Below are positions 44,157 to 52,971 of a stretch of DNA of 64,000 nucleotides, one piece after another. How positions within the stretch are numbered: the first letter of the stretch is position 1; the number at the start of each line of letters is the position of its first letter. This DNA comes from Paraburkholderia fungorum (lineage in GTDB: Bacteria; Pseudomonadota; Gammaproteobacteria; Burkholderiales; Burkholderiaceae). The position numbers and the translations under genes are program-made. The stretch lies in contig NZ_CADFGE010000009.1 of NCBI RefSeq assembly GCF_902833645.1, positions 248,001 through 312,000 of the forward strand, in the 5' to 3' direction. The notes under the pieces were generated by a model. The model made no database searches, had not been told where the DNA came from, and worked only from the letters and a program-made list of their open reading frames with translations.

Positions 44157-45280
44157 GCGGCCTCCCGGACGCCCTGGTTCGTGAGCTTGGCACGCAGGTC
44201 GAGGCGCATGGCTTCGATCTGCTTTTCGGCAGCGACACGTTGCGTGGCGCCATCCTTCTGGATGCGAATGACGTCCTGAACGGTGCTGATCAGTTCTGTC
44301 TGGACTGCCTGTAGCGTGTCGACGTCGATGACCAGGCGCTGATTCGCGCGAGCGGTTTCAACCGAGTTGCGATGCAAGAGAGCAGCGTTCCGGCGAAGGA
44401 GGTCGTTCGTAGTGTCGTCGATCGTAGTGGCGAGTTCCACGGCGTTGCGCTGCTCGTTGAGCGACAGCGCGAGCATGAACTGACGCTTCCACGCCGGCAC
44501 CGTGATCTCGCGGATGGTGTGGAACTTGTCGACAAGCATCTGGTTGTTTGCCTGGATCATGCGAATCATCGGCAGCGTTTGCATCGCGTTCTGTTGCAGC
44601 GCGACCAGATCACCGACCCGCTTGTCGAGGTTCGCGTTGTAGGCGTCCAGATCCGACAATTCCTGCAGCCGCGACGGATCATTTCCGACCTGCTGACGCA
44701 ACTCGTCGGCCTGCCGGGTAAGCAGCGCGTACTGCACTTTCCCGGCCGCGATATGGATGCCAAGCAGACGGTGCTCCTCGCGCACGGAGCCGAACATCTG
44801 CTCGAGACCTTCGTTCCGCTGGGCAACGTTTTCCTGCGTGGTCTGAACTTCGCCGACGAGGCTCTCGATCTGCCCGCGCGTCGTGTCGAACTGGCCCACA
44901 AAATTGCGCGTGCGGACGCGGAACTTGTCGATCAGGGGACCGACGACCGGAATCTTCGATCGGTTATTGGAGAGTGCCGAGACGTTGAGCTCGCGCGCGA
45001 TGTTCACTACCTTGGTAAGCTTCGCGCCCGCCTCGTCGAGATCGCTGTTTCGCACCTGCTCGAGCAGGCCGTCGGCGTAACGCGACGCGTGATCCGCGAC
45101 GTCGCGACCGAACTCGGCGACGCTGAGAGGATTCGTCGGTTGTAGGCGAAGCGCAACCTGCTGGACTTCGGCGACGTCGTCTTCGCGGAGACCCAGCGCA
45201 TTTAGGTTCGTGGCGCTGAGATCGAAGGTGCCCGTGGCCGGGCGCGTTTGCAAGTCGAGTTTCATCGTGGTCTGCCCCAT
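44153..45280 (-). CDS. telA: TelA/KlaA-family protein (toxic-anion resistance)
   Basis: 375 residues, all helical; ATG at 45280 lies 3 bp after the previous stop (an ATG at 45265 is alternative). It has the family's core 'TLPMIRMIQANNQMLVDKFH' and 'EITVPAWKRQFMLALSLNEQ'. TelA proteins are linked to tellurite and other stress resistance on IncP plasmids (kilA operon) and to envelope or phage-defence contexts; the mechanism is not known. Middle gene of a three-gene coupled set. Confidence 0.85.
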   Translation of the reverse strand: MGQTTMKLDLQTRPATGTFDLSATNLNALGLREDDVAEVQQVALRLQPTNPLSVAEFGRDVADHASRYADGLLEQVRNSDLDEAGAKLTKVVNIARELNVSALSNNRSKIPVVGPLIDKFRVRTRNFVGQFDTTRGQIESLVGEVQTTQENVAQRNEGLEQMFGSVREEHRLLGIHIAAGKVQYALLTRQADELRQQVGNDPSRLQELSDLDAYNANLDKRVGDLVALQQNAMQTLPMIRMIQANNQMLVDKFHTIREITVPAWKRQFMLALSLNEQRNAVELATTIDDTTNDLLRRNAALLHRNSVETARANQRLVIDVDTLQAVQTELISTVQDVIRIQKDGATQRVAAEKQIEAMRLDLRAKLTNQGVREAA

Positions 45281-45282
45281 GA

Positions 45283-46047
45283 TTACTGTTTGATTCCCTC
45301 AAGGCTCTTGGCGAGGCTGGTAACGAGCGCACGGTGCGCCTTCGTCGCCTCCCCAATCAGAGCTGAGTTCATGTTGGTGGTAGTGATCAGCGCCAACGTA
45401 TGCCGACGCCAAACAGGCACCATGACCGTGACGGCCTCGTTATAACGATCCAGCATGTCGACCGCCTGAGCCCGAGTCATCTTCATCTGGATGATGCTCA
45501 TTTCGTTCGACGCCAGTAGAGTAGCCATGTTGGCAAGCTTGCGAGCAAAGCGTTCGCGCGGCCGATCGAACTCGACGACACCTCCCTGAATTTCACCAGC
45601 CAACGGGTTCTCGTCGAGAAATTCGCGACCCGCCTGGATATACAGCCGCAACGCATCGGAATCGGCCGCGTGAGTAGAGATCACTTCGTCAATCCGTTTG
45701 AGCGTATCTCGCACTCCCTGCGCAACGCCTTCGGTGTCGGCAATCAATTCGTCAAGCGACTTGCGAGCCACTTGGTACCGCAACTGGCGCTCCAAGGGCT
45801 TCCCGGTCAGCCGTTCCAGCCATGTCGACGGGCGGGAGATCCGCTCGGGGTCGGCGTCCTGGAGTTTCCCGACGATTTGGGCAATGCGCTCTGCGAGCGA
45901 CCCGACCCAGCCGCTCTCCATCAGGTCAGAGATCTCGTTGATCGCCGCGGCTCCGCCCGCCGTATTGCCGTACTCCGCGATCGCCGCCGAATTGGCGAAG
46001 AGCTTCGGGAGCATCTCCGCCTTGATATGTTCAACGCTCAGCGTCAT
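45283..46047 (-). CDS. Short TelA-like partner protein
   Basis: 254 residues, helical, sharing with TelA the pattern of long helices and a related block: 'MSIIQMKMTRAQAVDMLDRYNEAVTVMVPVWRRHTLALI' lines up with the TelA core (Q-x-x-x-D...VPxWxR). It is a shorter paralogue placed 3 bp before telA, suggesting a heteromeric complex. Confidence 0.65.
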   Translation of the reverse strand: MTLSVEHIKAEMLPKLFANSAAIAEYGNTAGGAAAINEISDLMESGWVGSLAERIAQIVGKLQDADPERISRPSTWLERLTGKPLERQLRYQVARKSLDELIADTEGVAQGVRDTLKRIDEVISTHAADSDALRLYIQAGREFLDENPLAGEIQGGVVEFDRPRERFARKLANMATLLASNEMSIIQMKMTRAQAVDMLDRYNEAVTVMVPVWRRHTLALITTTNMNSALIGEATKAHRALVTSLAKSLEGIKQ

Positions 46048-46160
46048 CTACGAACTCAGTTTGTTGATCGACCACCCAACCGGGCGGGGCAAATTCCGGA
46101 ATATATCGTTTCCCGACACCAACCTGGACTCAGTCTGGCACGCCACTCGCCCAGCGCAAG

Positions 46161-47102
46161 TTAGTTCCTCGGCGGCAGCGCAACGAAGGCCCGAATGTTT
46201 AAGGGGAACTCAAGCAGTACGTGCAGGTTGCTCAACAGTAAGCTGACCATGAAGCCGAGTGCAAAATTAATCCAGTAGGTAACGAGGATCGCTCCCCAGA
46301 AGTAAAGCATCATGATCAGGCGAATCGGCGGCACCTTATGCCAACGAATAATCTCGACCTTGCTGAACCAGTTCAAAAAATGATAGGCATACGCGAAACC
46401 GAGAAAGCCCACGACGCGGCTAGTGTCGCTTGAGTCGAAGCCAAAGTGCCCCAGTTCATGGACAATCGGCTGGAAGTAGCTCATGGCGGCCTGCGCGCTC
46501 ATACCGCCTGCCTGCGTGACAGCGCCGAGCGGTGCCTCGAACGAGGTGGCTGCGAGTATCAGTGCTCCAACCGCCAGGTAGCCGGCTGCGTTCCCCGACC
46601 TCCGCGCTCCCTGTGTCATGAAAGCCAAAGTGAACAAAAAAACGTGCACAACCGTGGGAAGGAGGATTGCGACCGCCAACGCGATCGCTGGTAGGTGTTT
46701 GGAGGTCGAGGCGATAGCCGCTGCGCCCACCGCGGCGGCTATCGCTGCACTTTTCCATCCGGCTACGCCAATGAGTGCCGCGAATAGACTCGAGAGCAAG
46801 AGACCACAAGCGAGCCACGAGGACGACTCCCCTCGTACAAATGCGACGACCGTAAGAAATACGGCCAGCGTGCTCGCGCATGGAAGAAACCAGTTGCCGC
46901 GCACGAAATACTGCCGATCGTGCAGCCAGGAAATCTCGGTCAGATAATGGCCGGGGCCGAGCACCGCATAGGAGAGGATCAGCGTCTGCCATGGGAATGC
47001 ATGTGCGCACACACAGGCGAAGATAATCAGGCCGATGTTTGTCCAGTCGACCCTTCCGTCCTTCACTGCTTTTAGCGGCCCGGTCGCGGTGATCGTTGCC
47101 AT
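46161..47102 (-). CDS. Polytopic membrane protein with an HExxH motif
   Basis: 313 residues, seven or more helices. Conserved-looking His/acidic positions: 'VLGPGHYLTEISWLHD' (H52, H61), 'PIVHELGHFGFD' (H215-E-L-G-H219), 'YAYHFLNWFSKVEIIRWHKV' and 'NLHVLLEFPLN'. These could bind metal inside the membrane, as in site-2-type proteases or Brp/Blh-type oxygenases, but I cannot assign a family. It lies upstream of the TelA pair with a 113-bp gap. Confidence 0.6.
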   Translation of the reverse strand: MATITATGPLKAVKDGRVDWTNIGLIIFACVCAHAFPWQTLILSYAVLGPGHYLTEISWLHDRQYFVRGNWFLPCASTLAVFLTVVAFVRGESSSWLACGLLLSSLFAALIGVAGWKSAAIAAAVGAAAIASTSKHLPAIALAVAILLPTVVHVFLFTLAFMTQGARRSGNAAGYLAVGALILAATSFEAPLGAVTQAGGMSAQAAMSYFQPIVHELGHFGFDSSDTSRVVGFLGFAYAYHFLNWFSKVEIIRWHKVPPIRLIMMLYFWGAILVTYWINFALGFMVSLLLSNLHVLLEFPLNIRAFVALPPRN

Positions 47103-47136
47103 CGAATTGCCTGAATGTGTATCTGTGGATGACCAC

Positions 47137-47271
47137 TTACATCGCCCGCTGCAGAGCGCGAGCCGAACCCGTTATGTCTTCGCCTATTCCAGCAAAGGTG
47201 TTGCAACCAGCGAGGATGCAGACAACTCCACCGAGAACACAAACTGCCACCACTCGGAAAATCAAGCGCAT
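47137..47271 (-). CDS. Entericidin-like lipoprotein
   Basis: 44 residues: MRLIFRVVAVCVLGGVVC then ILAGCNTFAGIG, 'EDITGSARALQRAM'. The lipobox LAGC and the following 'NTFAGIGEDI' are typical of the entericidin EcnA/EcnB family. GAGGAGG sits just upstream. It will be an outer-membrane or inner-membrane lipopeptide of the type linked to stress-induced lysis. It is too short for usual gene callers and lies in the gap between two exported-protein genes. Confidence 0.75.
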   Translation of the reverse strand: MRLIFRVVAVCVLGGVVCILAGCNTFAGIGEDITGSARALQRAM

Positions 47272-47331
47272 GCATCCTCCTCTAACGCTGGGGCATGGGG
47301 AGTCCCATGCCTCTCACCCATGGAATCCCGA

Positions 47332-47814
47332 TTAGTCAATGCGATGGGTGATCTCGAGGCTGTAGCGGCCTCCGCTGACGGGCACATTGACCGTCTCATT
47401 CTCCACCGGCAGACGCACAGAAAGTTTCGTGTTCGGCAGACCATCGGTTTTGGCTGTCAGGGAGGCGCAGTCGCCATCCGAAGACTTGTCCATGCTCAGC
47501 AGATGAGTATCTTCGATCTCCACTTCGGCTTGACGGGGATCGTCCGCGCGACGCGCGACACGCACGGCCACGCCGATGAATCTTTGCTCTGCTTTCATCG
47601 ACTTCATACCGCTCGAATGCGTGCAGGCCACCTCGCTGACCTCGTGGCCGTCGCGGTACAAGAGTGGAACGGGCGTATTGAGCGATGTATCACCGACGAA
47701 AATCTCGCGCCCATCCTTCAGCAGCTTCACGTCGTAGTGACCATACCCCGGCGCCTCAGCCATCGATGTCAACGAAACAACGGCAAGCGCGCACGCAAGA
47801 AACCCTTTCTTCAT
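47332..47814 (-). CDS. Exported hypothetical protein, 160 aa
   Basis: Sec signal peptide 'MKKGFLACALAVVSLTSMAEA', then a beta-rich domain with two Cys ('EVACTHSSG', 'GDCASLT') likely to form a disulfide. Periplasmic. Function unknown. Confidence 0.65.
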   Translation of the reverse strand: MKKGFLACALAVVSLTSMAEAPGYGHYDVKLLKDGREIFVGDTSLNTPVPLLYRDGHEVSEVACTHSSGMKSMKAEQRFIGVAVRVARRADDPRQAEVEIEDTHLLSMDKSSDGDCASLTAKTDGLPNTKLSVRLPVENETVNVPVSGGRYSLEITHRID

Positions 47815-47975
47815 TACGATCCTCTAGTCACCGGCTACCGGCCGGATGTCGGGGCGATCCGCCTGAACGTCAAATCATGCATCTGTGCAGCCGACACACA
47901 CTCTTGCGTTGCCCCAGGCGCTAACCCAAGGCCTGAGAGTCGGAGCGAACAATCACCATGGCGCCGCCGCGAGAC

Positions 47976-48377
47976 TTACGCCGAGATTCGCTGCAGGTCG
48001 ACGAGTTTGATCGGGACGAAGATCACATAGCCCGTCTGCGTAGCAAAGCCCGGCACCGACCAGCCTACGGCAACGTGGAAAAAGGCGAACGTGTTGGCCT
48101 GGATGCCGACGACGCTATCCGGCTCCTTGCGGCCAGTGAGCTTCGCAAGATCCTCCGGCGTCATGGCCTTGATCTGCTCCTTCAGTGGTTCCCAGCCTCC
48201 GTTCTTGTAGTCGGACACGGTGTACTGATCGCCGTCCTTCTCGACCTTCAGGAACGGCTTGACGGTATCGCCGACCTTGACACCCCAGGTACCCGCAAGC
48301 GGATCACTCGAACCTGCGTGGCCACCACAGGCCGCGAGCATGAGAGCCATAACAGCTGTAGCCAGATACTTAAACAT
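47976..48377 (-). CDS. Lipoprotein, 133 aa
   Basis: Signal peptide with lipobox LAAC (Cys17) gives a lipid anchor. The mature part begins 'GGHAGSSDPLAGTWGVKVGDTVKPFLKVEKDGDQY', a lipocalin-like 'GTW' opening, then 'PEDLAKLTGRKEPDSVVGI'. Possibly a small binding lipoprotein on the periplasmic side. Confidence 0.65.
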   Translation of the reverse strand: MFKYLATAVMALMLAACGGHAGSSDPLAGTWGVKVGDTVKPFLKVEKDGDQYTVSDYKNGGWEPLKEQIKAMTPEDLAKLTGRKEPDSVVGIQANTFAFFHVAVGWSVPGFATQTGYVIFVPIKLVDLQRISA

Positions 48378-48537
48378 GAGAATCCTCGGTAAAGTAGAAA
48401 CGCGCGCGATGCGTTAGCGGATTGCCTTTGAGCAAGCGCACCGCGCGATATGCATTGCTCAGCTAGTAGTCAATTTATCCGGCTTCTTAGCTGATGCAAG
48501 CCAGATCAGCGGTCCCCGCTTCGGGACTCTTCTGAAG

Positions 48538-48668
48538 TCAATTCATATTCTCATCAACCCTCTTGCGTATAACGGCAATTGCGGCCTGAAGTTCAGCCTG
48601 CCGCGCCCTCCTTTCTTCTCCAATTCCAAAATTGGGCGCCCTACGCTCTTATCGGTCTGTGTTGCCAT
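48538..48668 (-). pseudogene. Possible small frameshifted gene
   Basis: A well-placed GAGGA precedes an ATG at 48668 (MATQTDKSVGRPILELE). The natural-looking continuation 'RRARQAELQAAIAVIRKR' and 'VDENMN' is in another frame, ending at 48538. Either a small gene broken by one frameshift or chance. Confidence 0.3.
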
Positions 48669-48721
48669 GAATGTCCTCAATGGTTCCTTTGCCACGGATC
48701 CGAATGAATCCGAGCCGGAGC

Positions 48722-49264
48722 TTAAAAGAGGAGCCTGATTCGTGGCCACAGGGCCGAACCGCTTTTAGCGAATAAGCGGCTTTGCTCGGCACCTCGAATT
48801 TCAAGTTCCGCTACGGCAACTCCTGAGCGGTCGGTAAGCCACTTCACGCCTGGCTGGTCGCCCCCCCGCTGCCCCGTCGCTGAAATTCGCCCTTCAGGAA
48901 ACACCATCACTCGACCACCGCGCATCAACTCGGTCAGCAAGCTCCGTATGCCGAACGGCGCGGTCGCGTCGACCGGAACGATCTTTCCGAAACCGAGCCA
49001 CGCCAGCATCTGCAGCAAACGGGTCGAGCCCCCTGCTCCGCGGGAGTATTCCGTGTCAACTGCGAACGCAAGTGGGACCGGAGATGCCAGCGCAACGATG
49101 ATCCCGTCCAACAGGGAAACGTGATTGCAAACGAGAATGCACGACGCCCCCGAGCTCAGTATCGCGGTCGTCGAAGCCTTGTATGTCACGCGCACGCGAA
49201 ACATGCGCAGCAGGACCGGGCGTAATACGTAGCGCAAACCCGCTTTAAGGCGAGGAATATTCAT
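48722..49264 (-). CDS. PlsC-like 1-acylglycerol-3-phosphate acyltransferase
   Basis: 180 residues, short for the family (usually ~240). Motif I 'NHVSLLD' (N47-H48...D53, HX4D) and motif III 'VFPEGRIS' (from ~121) are present, giving an active core. The missing C-terminus may reflect a minimal form. It follows the DsbG-like gene closely; possible role in envelope lipid remodelling. Confidence 0.75.
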   Translation of the reverse strand: MNIPRLKAGLRYVLRPVLLRMFRVRVTYKASTTAILSSGASCILVCNHVSLLDGIIVALASPVPLAFAVDTEYSRGAGGSTRLLQMLAWLGFGKIVPVDATAPFGIRSLLTELMRGGRVMVFPEGRISATGQRGGDQPGVKWLTDRSGVAVAELEIRGAEQSRLFAKSGSALWPRIRLLF

Positions 49265-49268
49265 GGGA

Positions 49269-50186
49269 TCACCAGTAGCGAGTCAGTTCGGGGTCGGTGC
49301 TGTGCGTCAGGGGCAGGCCGGTAATTTGGCTGAGATCGCGCAAACGTGGGAACCCTTGTCGGGCGACCGGCTGGCCGGTGACGCGATCCTTATAGAGAAT
49401 GGCCGGCGTGCCATAGAGCTGAAGTCGCTTGAATAGATCCATGTTCGCGTGCAACGCCGCTTGCGTGGCGGAGCTACCCACGACGGGCTGGATGGCGCCA
49501 CTCTCGGACGCCTCGACATAGCCGGCCTGCAGTCGGCGCATAGCCGCCGAAGGATCTTTCGCTTCGAGCATCGCAGCGGCTTTGCCAAAGGAATCCTGTT
49601 TGATGAGACCGATCAAGATCCAGCGCACCTGAAGCCCCGCAGCCTCGTATGGCTGGAGAGCTTTCCAGAGCAAGTGACAATAGATGCAATTCGGATCCGC
49701 GAATGCGTAGATGACAGCTTTCGGGCTCGATGCCCCCTCTCGAACGGCGGCGGCCCGCTCTATGTCCGGCCAGGCGTGCTCGAGCAGTGGCCGCTTGACC
49801 AGCTCCTCGGTATACCGCTCGGTAAGATCAAATCGATCCGGGCCGACGAGATCACCGATCAAAAGGTACTTTTTGTCCGGCGTCGTGAACACCACCTTCG
49901 CCGCAAATGGATGGCCCTCCATAACAAGCCAGCCCTTGAAACCGCCGGGCGCATCAAACGTCCCGACAACCTGCCCCGGCCCGGGCGCGATTACGCGTAC
50001 TACGGATGGAATTTCCGCGCTGGCCGGCACACGGACAACGGGGTCGGACGTCGCGGCAATAGGAGCCGCCGCAGCTTGCGATGAGGGAAGGCCCATGTAT
50101 AGGGCGGCGATCAAGAGTACCCGACGGACGCCGTCGAGGCGGTCGCCGGCTATCGAAACCGGAAGGTGAGCTTGTTGAGTGTCCAT
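49269..50186 (-). CDS. DsbG/DsbC-like periplasmic thiol-disulfide isomerase
   Basis: 305 residues. A hydrophobic segment near residues 23-41 serves as export signal; the N-terminal dimerisation-like domain is followed by a thioredoxin fold with 'YAFADPNCIYCHLLWKAL' (C167-x-x-C170) and a cis-Pro region 'LYGTPAILYKDRVTG'. Plasmid-borne homologues help fold conjugation pilus proteins. 5 bp upstream of PlsC. Confidence 0.8.
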   Translation of the reverse strand: MDTQQAHLPVSIAGDRLDGVRRVLLIAALYMGLPSSQAAAAPIAATSDPVVRVPASAEIPSVVRVIAPGPGQVVGTFDAPGGFKGWLVMEGHPFAAKVVFTTPDKKYLLIGDLVGPDRFDLTERYTEELVKRPLLEHAWPDIERAAAVREGASSPKAVIYAFADPNCIYCHLLWKALQPYEAAGLQVRWILIGLIKQDSFGKAAAMLEAKDPSAAMRRLQAGYVEASESGAIQPVVGSSATQAALHANMDLFKRLQLYGTPAILYKDRVTGQPVARQGFPRLRDLSQITGLPLTHSTDPELTRYW

Positions 50187-50553
50187 TCCCTCCTATACGG
50201 CAATGGACGCGAAAGTTTCACCCCCTCTGCGGGAACATAATAAAACTACAAAATACGTATTGAACAACACGTTTCGGCGACTCGGCGGGTTGATTCGTGC
50301 AATCGCCAGATAATTCGGCAAAACACGGGCCCGAAAATACGCGAGACCGTGAAACGTCGCGCTAGAAAATGCCAAAAACTAGCCTTAACCCATTATTTTA
50401 GAACGAAAAAATGCGGCATTTATTAACCAAACAATTGTTTCACGGACAGTCGTTCGGTGTAACCTCGCCGTGCCATCCTTGGTAGCCACGCGCCCATGGG
50501 GCGCGTGTTTGAAGTTATGGAGCGGCTGTCCGTATATTAACTTCGGCCAAGAA
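50187..50553. promoter_or_regulatory. Intergenic region with a 9-bp-arm hairpin
   Basis: 367 bp, AT-rich near 50380-50450 (likely promoter of the DsbG-like gene). CACGCGCCC-ATG-GGGCGCGTG (50487-50507) is a perfect stem 47 bp past the stop of the minus-strand gene ending at 50554. No T-run follows on that strand, so it may be a weak terminator or an operator. No gene seen. Confidence 0.45.
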
Positions 50554-51705
50554 TTAGCCAACCCGCGGCATGGGCCGAAACAGGTCTGGGTGTTCCTCGG
50601 CCAGACGGCGCCGAAGAGCCATGGCCGCACTGTCTGTGCAGCCGAGGTGGGTGCGGATCGAGATCAGCGTGGTCTTTGCCTTGCCCGCACGGATAGCCGT
50701 CGCGAGATCAGCCAAGTCCACCACTTCCTCCCGCGCATCCGTCGCGACGAGATTGGCAACGGCGGGGCCAACTGGCGGTTCAAGTTGCGCGATGAGCTGG
50801 GCTGCGGGTTCTTTGCTCAGAACAGGCTCGTTCGCGGCGACCCGCACCACCACGGCCGGAACAGCAGACCCGCGGCTCGGCTGACGAGTCAGCGCTGATA
50901 CAGGGGGACAGGGCGCGCTTTCCGCCATGATCGTTCGCATCTGCGGCCGCGCCACCGATGCCCATGAAACAACCGCCACAGCATCTACGAGCCAGCCCAG
51001 AACGATGGCCACAATCAGGCTGATCTGGGCGGTTCCCAGACGCAGTAAGCTCGCCAGATCGGCCACGAAGGGGTCCACGCGCGCATCGTCCTGAGCCTTT
51101 TCGCTGCGGTCGACAGCGGCCATCCGTGCGTCGGAGATCCTCTCCGCTCGAACCGCCTCGGCATCCTCCACCCTGAGAGCCTCCAGTCGGGCCGAAAGCG
51201 TTTTGCGCCGCGCAGCCACAGCCCCGCAATCGACACTGCATCGGCGGGCGTCGAGAAGCGCCAGATTTCGGAGCACGGCGGCTCCATCAACAGCAATTTG
51301 GGTTCGGCCGCGGGAGCTTGGCGTGGACTGGACCGCAGAAACAGGCGCCATCGCCGCAACGCTGGTAGCGCGTTGCTCCCCTACCCTGCCCTGTGCGTTC
51401 AGAAAGAACGTGGCATGGGTGTACCCCGTCGCGAGAAGCGCACCAATCCAGATGGGTAACACCATGCCCTTTACGGAGGCGCGCGAGCCCTTGGTCAACG
51501 CTGGCAAGAGATGCGCGGCCAACAGGATCACGACGCCCGTGGCAACCCAGACAGCCTTCTCAGCCCAAGTCGCCCCTCTCTCTTCGCCAGCGATCACCGT
51601 GATGAGCAACGAGGTCAACGTAGCAGCAACCCCGAGACAGATACTGACCGTGCGGCCGCTGGGAGCGACGCGATCAAATTGCTTTCCATAAACCAGATTT
51701 GCCAT
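50554..51705 (-). CDS. Membrane protein next to parB
   Basis: 383 residues. Four hydrophobic helices (about 20-40, 50-67, 80-100 and 225-250) bracket a helical, Arg/Ala-rich region with 'CSVDCGAVAARRKTLSARLEAL'. The C-terminal ~100 residues are soluble and end in a possible helix-turn-helix ('ISIRTHLGCTDSAAMALRRRLAEEHPDLF'). It is on the same strand as parB-parA. Function unknown. Confidence 0.6.
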   Translation of the reverse strand: MANLVYGKQFDRVAPSGRTVSICLGVAATLTSLLITVIAGEERGATWAEKAVWVATGVVILLAAHLLPALTKGSRASVKGMVLPIWIGALLATGYTHATFFLNAQGRVGEQRATSVAAMAPVSAVQSTPSSRGRTQIAVDGAAVLRNLALLDARRCSVDCGAVAARRKTLSARLEALRVEDAEAVRAERISDARMAAVDRSEKAQDDARVDPFVADLASLLRLGTAQISLIVAIVLGWLVDAVAVVSWASVARPQMRTIMAESAPCPPVSALTRQPSRGSAVPAVVVRVAANEPVLSKEPAAQLIAQLEPPVGPAVANLVATDAREEVVDLADLATAIRAGKAKTTLISIRTHLGCTDSAAMALRRRLAEEHPDLFRPMPRVG

Positions 51706-51756
51706 ACAGCTCTCGTGTGGAGTTCGCGGCCGGAGAAAGCGCCGGTCCGCCTACTT

Positions 51757-52959
51757 TTAGCGAACGATGTTCGTCAACAGATGCCGGAGCGATTGCGCGA
51801 TCGTCGACAGTTCCGCATCGGTCTCTGCGTGAACGTCGAGAACAAGGCCGCCATCTCGCTCCACTAGCACCGCGTGAATCTTCCCGTCAGCCGATCGATA
51901 CTCTTGGTTCGTTCGCTCGTGGACCTGCGGATCTGCGAGGCCAGGGCCTTGCTCGCCCTGCGGCTGAGTCTGCCGATCCGCAGGGGCGACCGAAGGCACT
52001 GGAGCAACTGGAACTGAGCGCTGGCGAGGAGACCTGGTTGCGCCGGACGCGTCGGCTCCGCGACGCGTCGCATTGAAGCGAGAGCGAAACTCGATGACCT
52101 GTCGTTGCTTCATGTCGAGACGGACGATACGTTCGACGAGGTCGAGGGTTTTCTCCATGTCCCCGCCGTTGTCTTGGTGGAACTTACTGACCTCATAGGC
52201 CACCCGAACGGGGAATCGCTCCTGGCTCGATATCATCTCGAACATGACCTCCTCGGGCAGCTTGCCGATCGTCAGCGTTTGAGAAACGATGGACTCGTCC
52301 TGACCGAGGGTCTCAGCGAGTTCCTTCTGGCTGGCGAAGTGCTTGTTCTCAAGGAGGTAGGTCCACTTCACCGCGTTGTCGAACGGCGTCTGGTTTTCTC
52401 GGCGCGTATTGAGCTCATAGCCAAGCTTATAGCTTTGGATGCCGATGGGAACGTCGACAACCATCGCGCGTGCTTTGGCGTACTTGAGGCCCCGCATCGA
52501 CCGCACGCGGCGACCACCGTCGTGCACGAAGAATTCACCCGGATTGTCATAGTCGGGCACCACATGAATCGGTTGCTGCTGCCCTCCCTCAGCAATGCTC
52601 GCGGTGAGATCCTCGAGACGCCTGGCCAAGTAGAAGTGCCGCGGGTTAAATACCGACTCTTTCACTTGGCTCAGGCTCACCTCAATCGTCGAACCAGGTT
52701 GGTAGCTGTTTTCAAGACACCAGCGACGGTACTCCGCGCTCCACTCGGTATCTTCAGGCAGAGGCGCCAGAGCGAGGGCTGCCGGTCCCTTGGCCGCAGG
52801 AGCTTGAGTTGCCGACGGCACATCGAGCTCCTCCGCGAGGCGGAATCGGTTACGCATTGCAAGCGGAGCCTCAACGGCGCTTACCGACTCGGGTTGAGGC
52901 GACTGCCCGTCTTTCTGCAAGGACGAGCGCATTTTCGCCATGAGCGGATTCTTGGACAT
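51757..52959 (-). CDS. parB: ParB-family partition protein
   Basis: 400 residues. ParB N-terminal box 'PIHVVPDYDNPGEFFVHDGGRRVRSMRGL', then the helix-turn-helix 'ASQKELAETLGQDESIVSQTLTIGKLPEEV', a linker and a C-terminal region that may dimerise. ParB binds parS and, with ParA, segregates plasmid copies. 12 bp after parA; the probable parS sites lie upstream. Confidence 0.9.
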   Translation of the reverse strand: MSKNPLMAKMRSSLQKDGQSPQPESVSAVEAPLAMRNRFRLAEELDVPSATQAPAAKGPAALALAPLPEDTEWSAEYRRWCLENSYQPGSTIEVSLSQVKESVFNPRHFYLARRLEDLTASIAEGGQQQPIHVVPDYDNPGEFFVHDGGRRVRSMRGLKYAKARAMVVDVPIGIQSYKLGYELNTRRENQTPFDNAVKWTYLLENKHFASQKELAETLGQDESIVSQTLTIGKLPEEVMFEMISSQERFPVRVAYEVSKFHQDNGGDMEKTLDLVERIVRLDMKQRQVIEFRSRFNATRRGADASGATRSPRQRSVPVAPVPSVAPADRQTQPQGEQGPGLADPQVHERTNQEYRSADGKIHAVLVERDGGLVLDVHAETDAELSTIAQSLRHLLTNIVR

Positions 52960-52971
52960 AACCTACCCTCC

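Noticed and set aside
36067..47814. The exported proteins at 36067 and 47332 as paralogues
   Set aside because: Similar size and signal peptides but no convincing shared motif could be aligned by eye.
50487..50507. Strong rho-independent terminator
   Set aside because: The stem is good but no T-run follows on the minus strand, so it is listed only as a hairpin in the gap.
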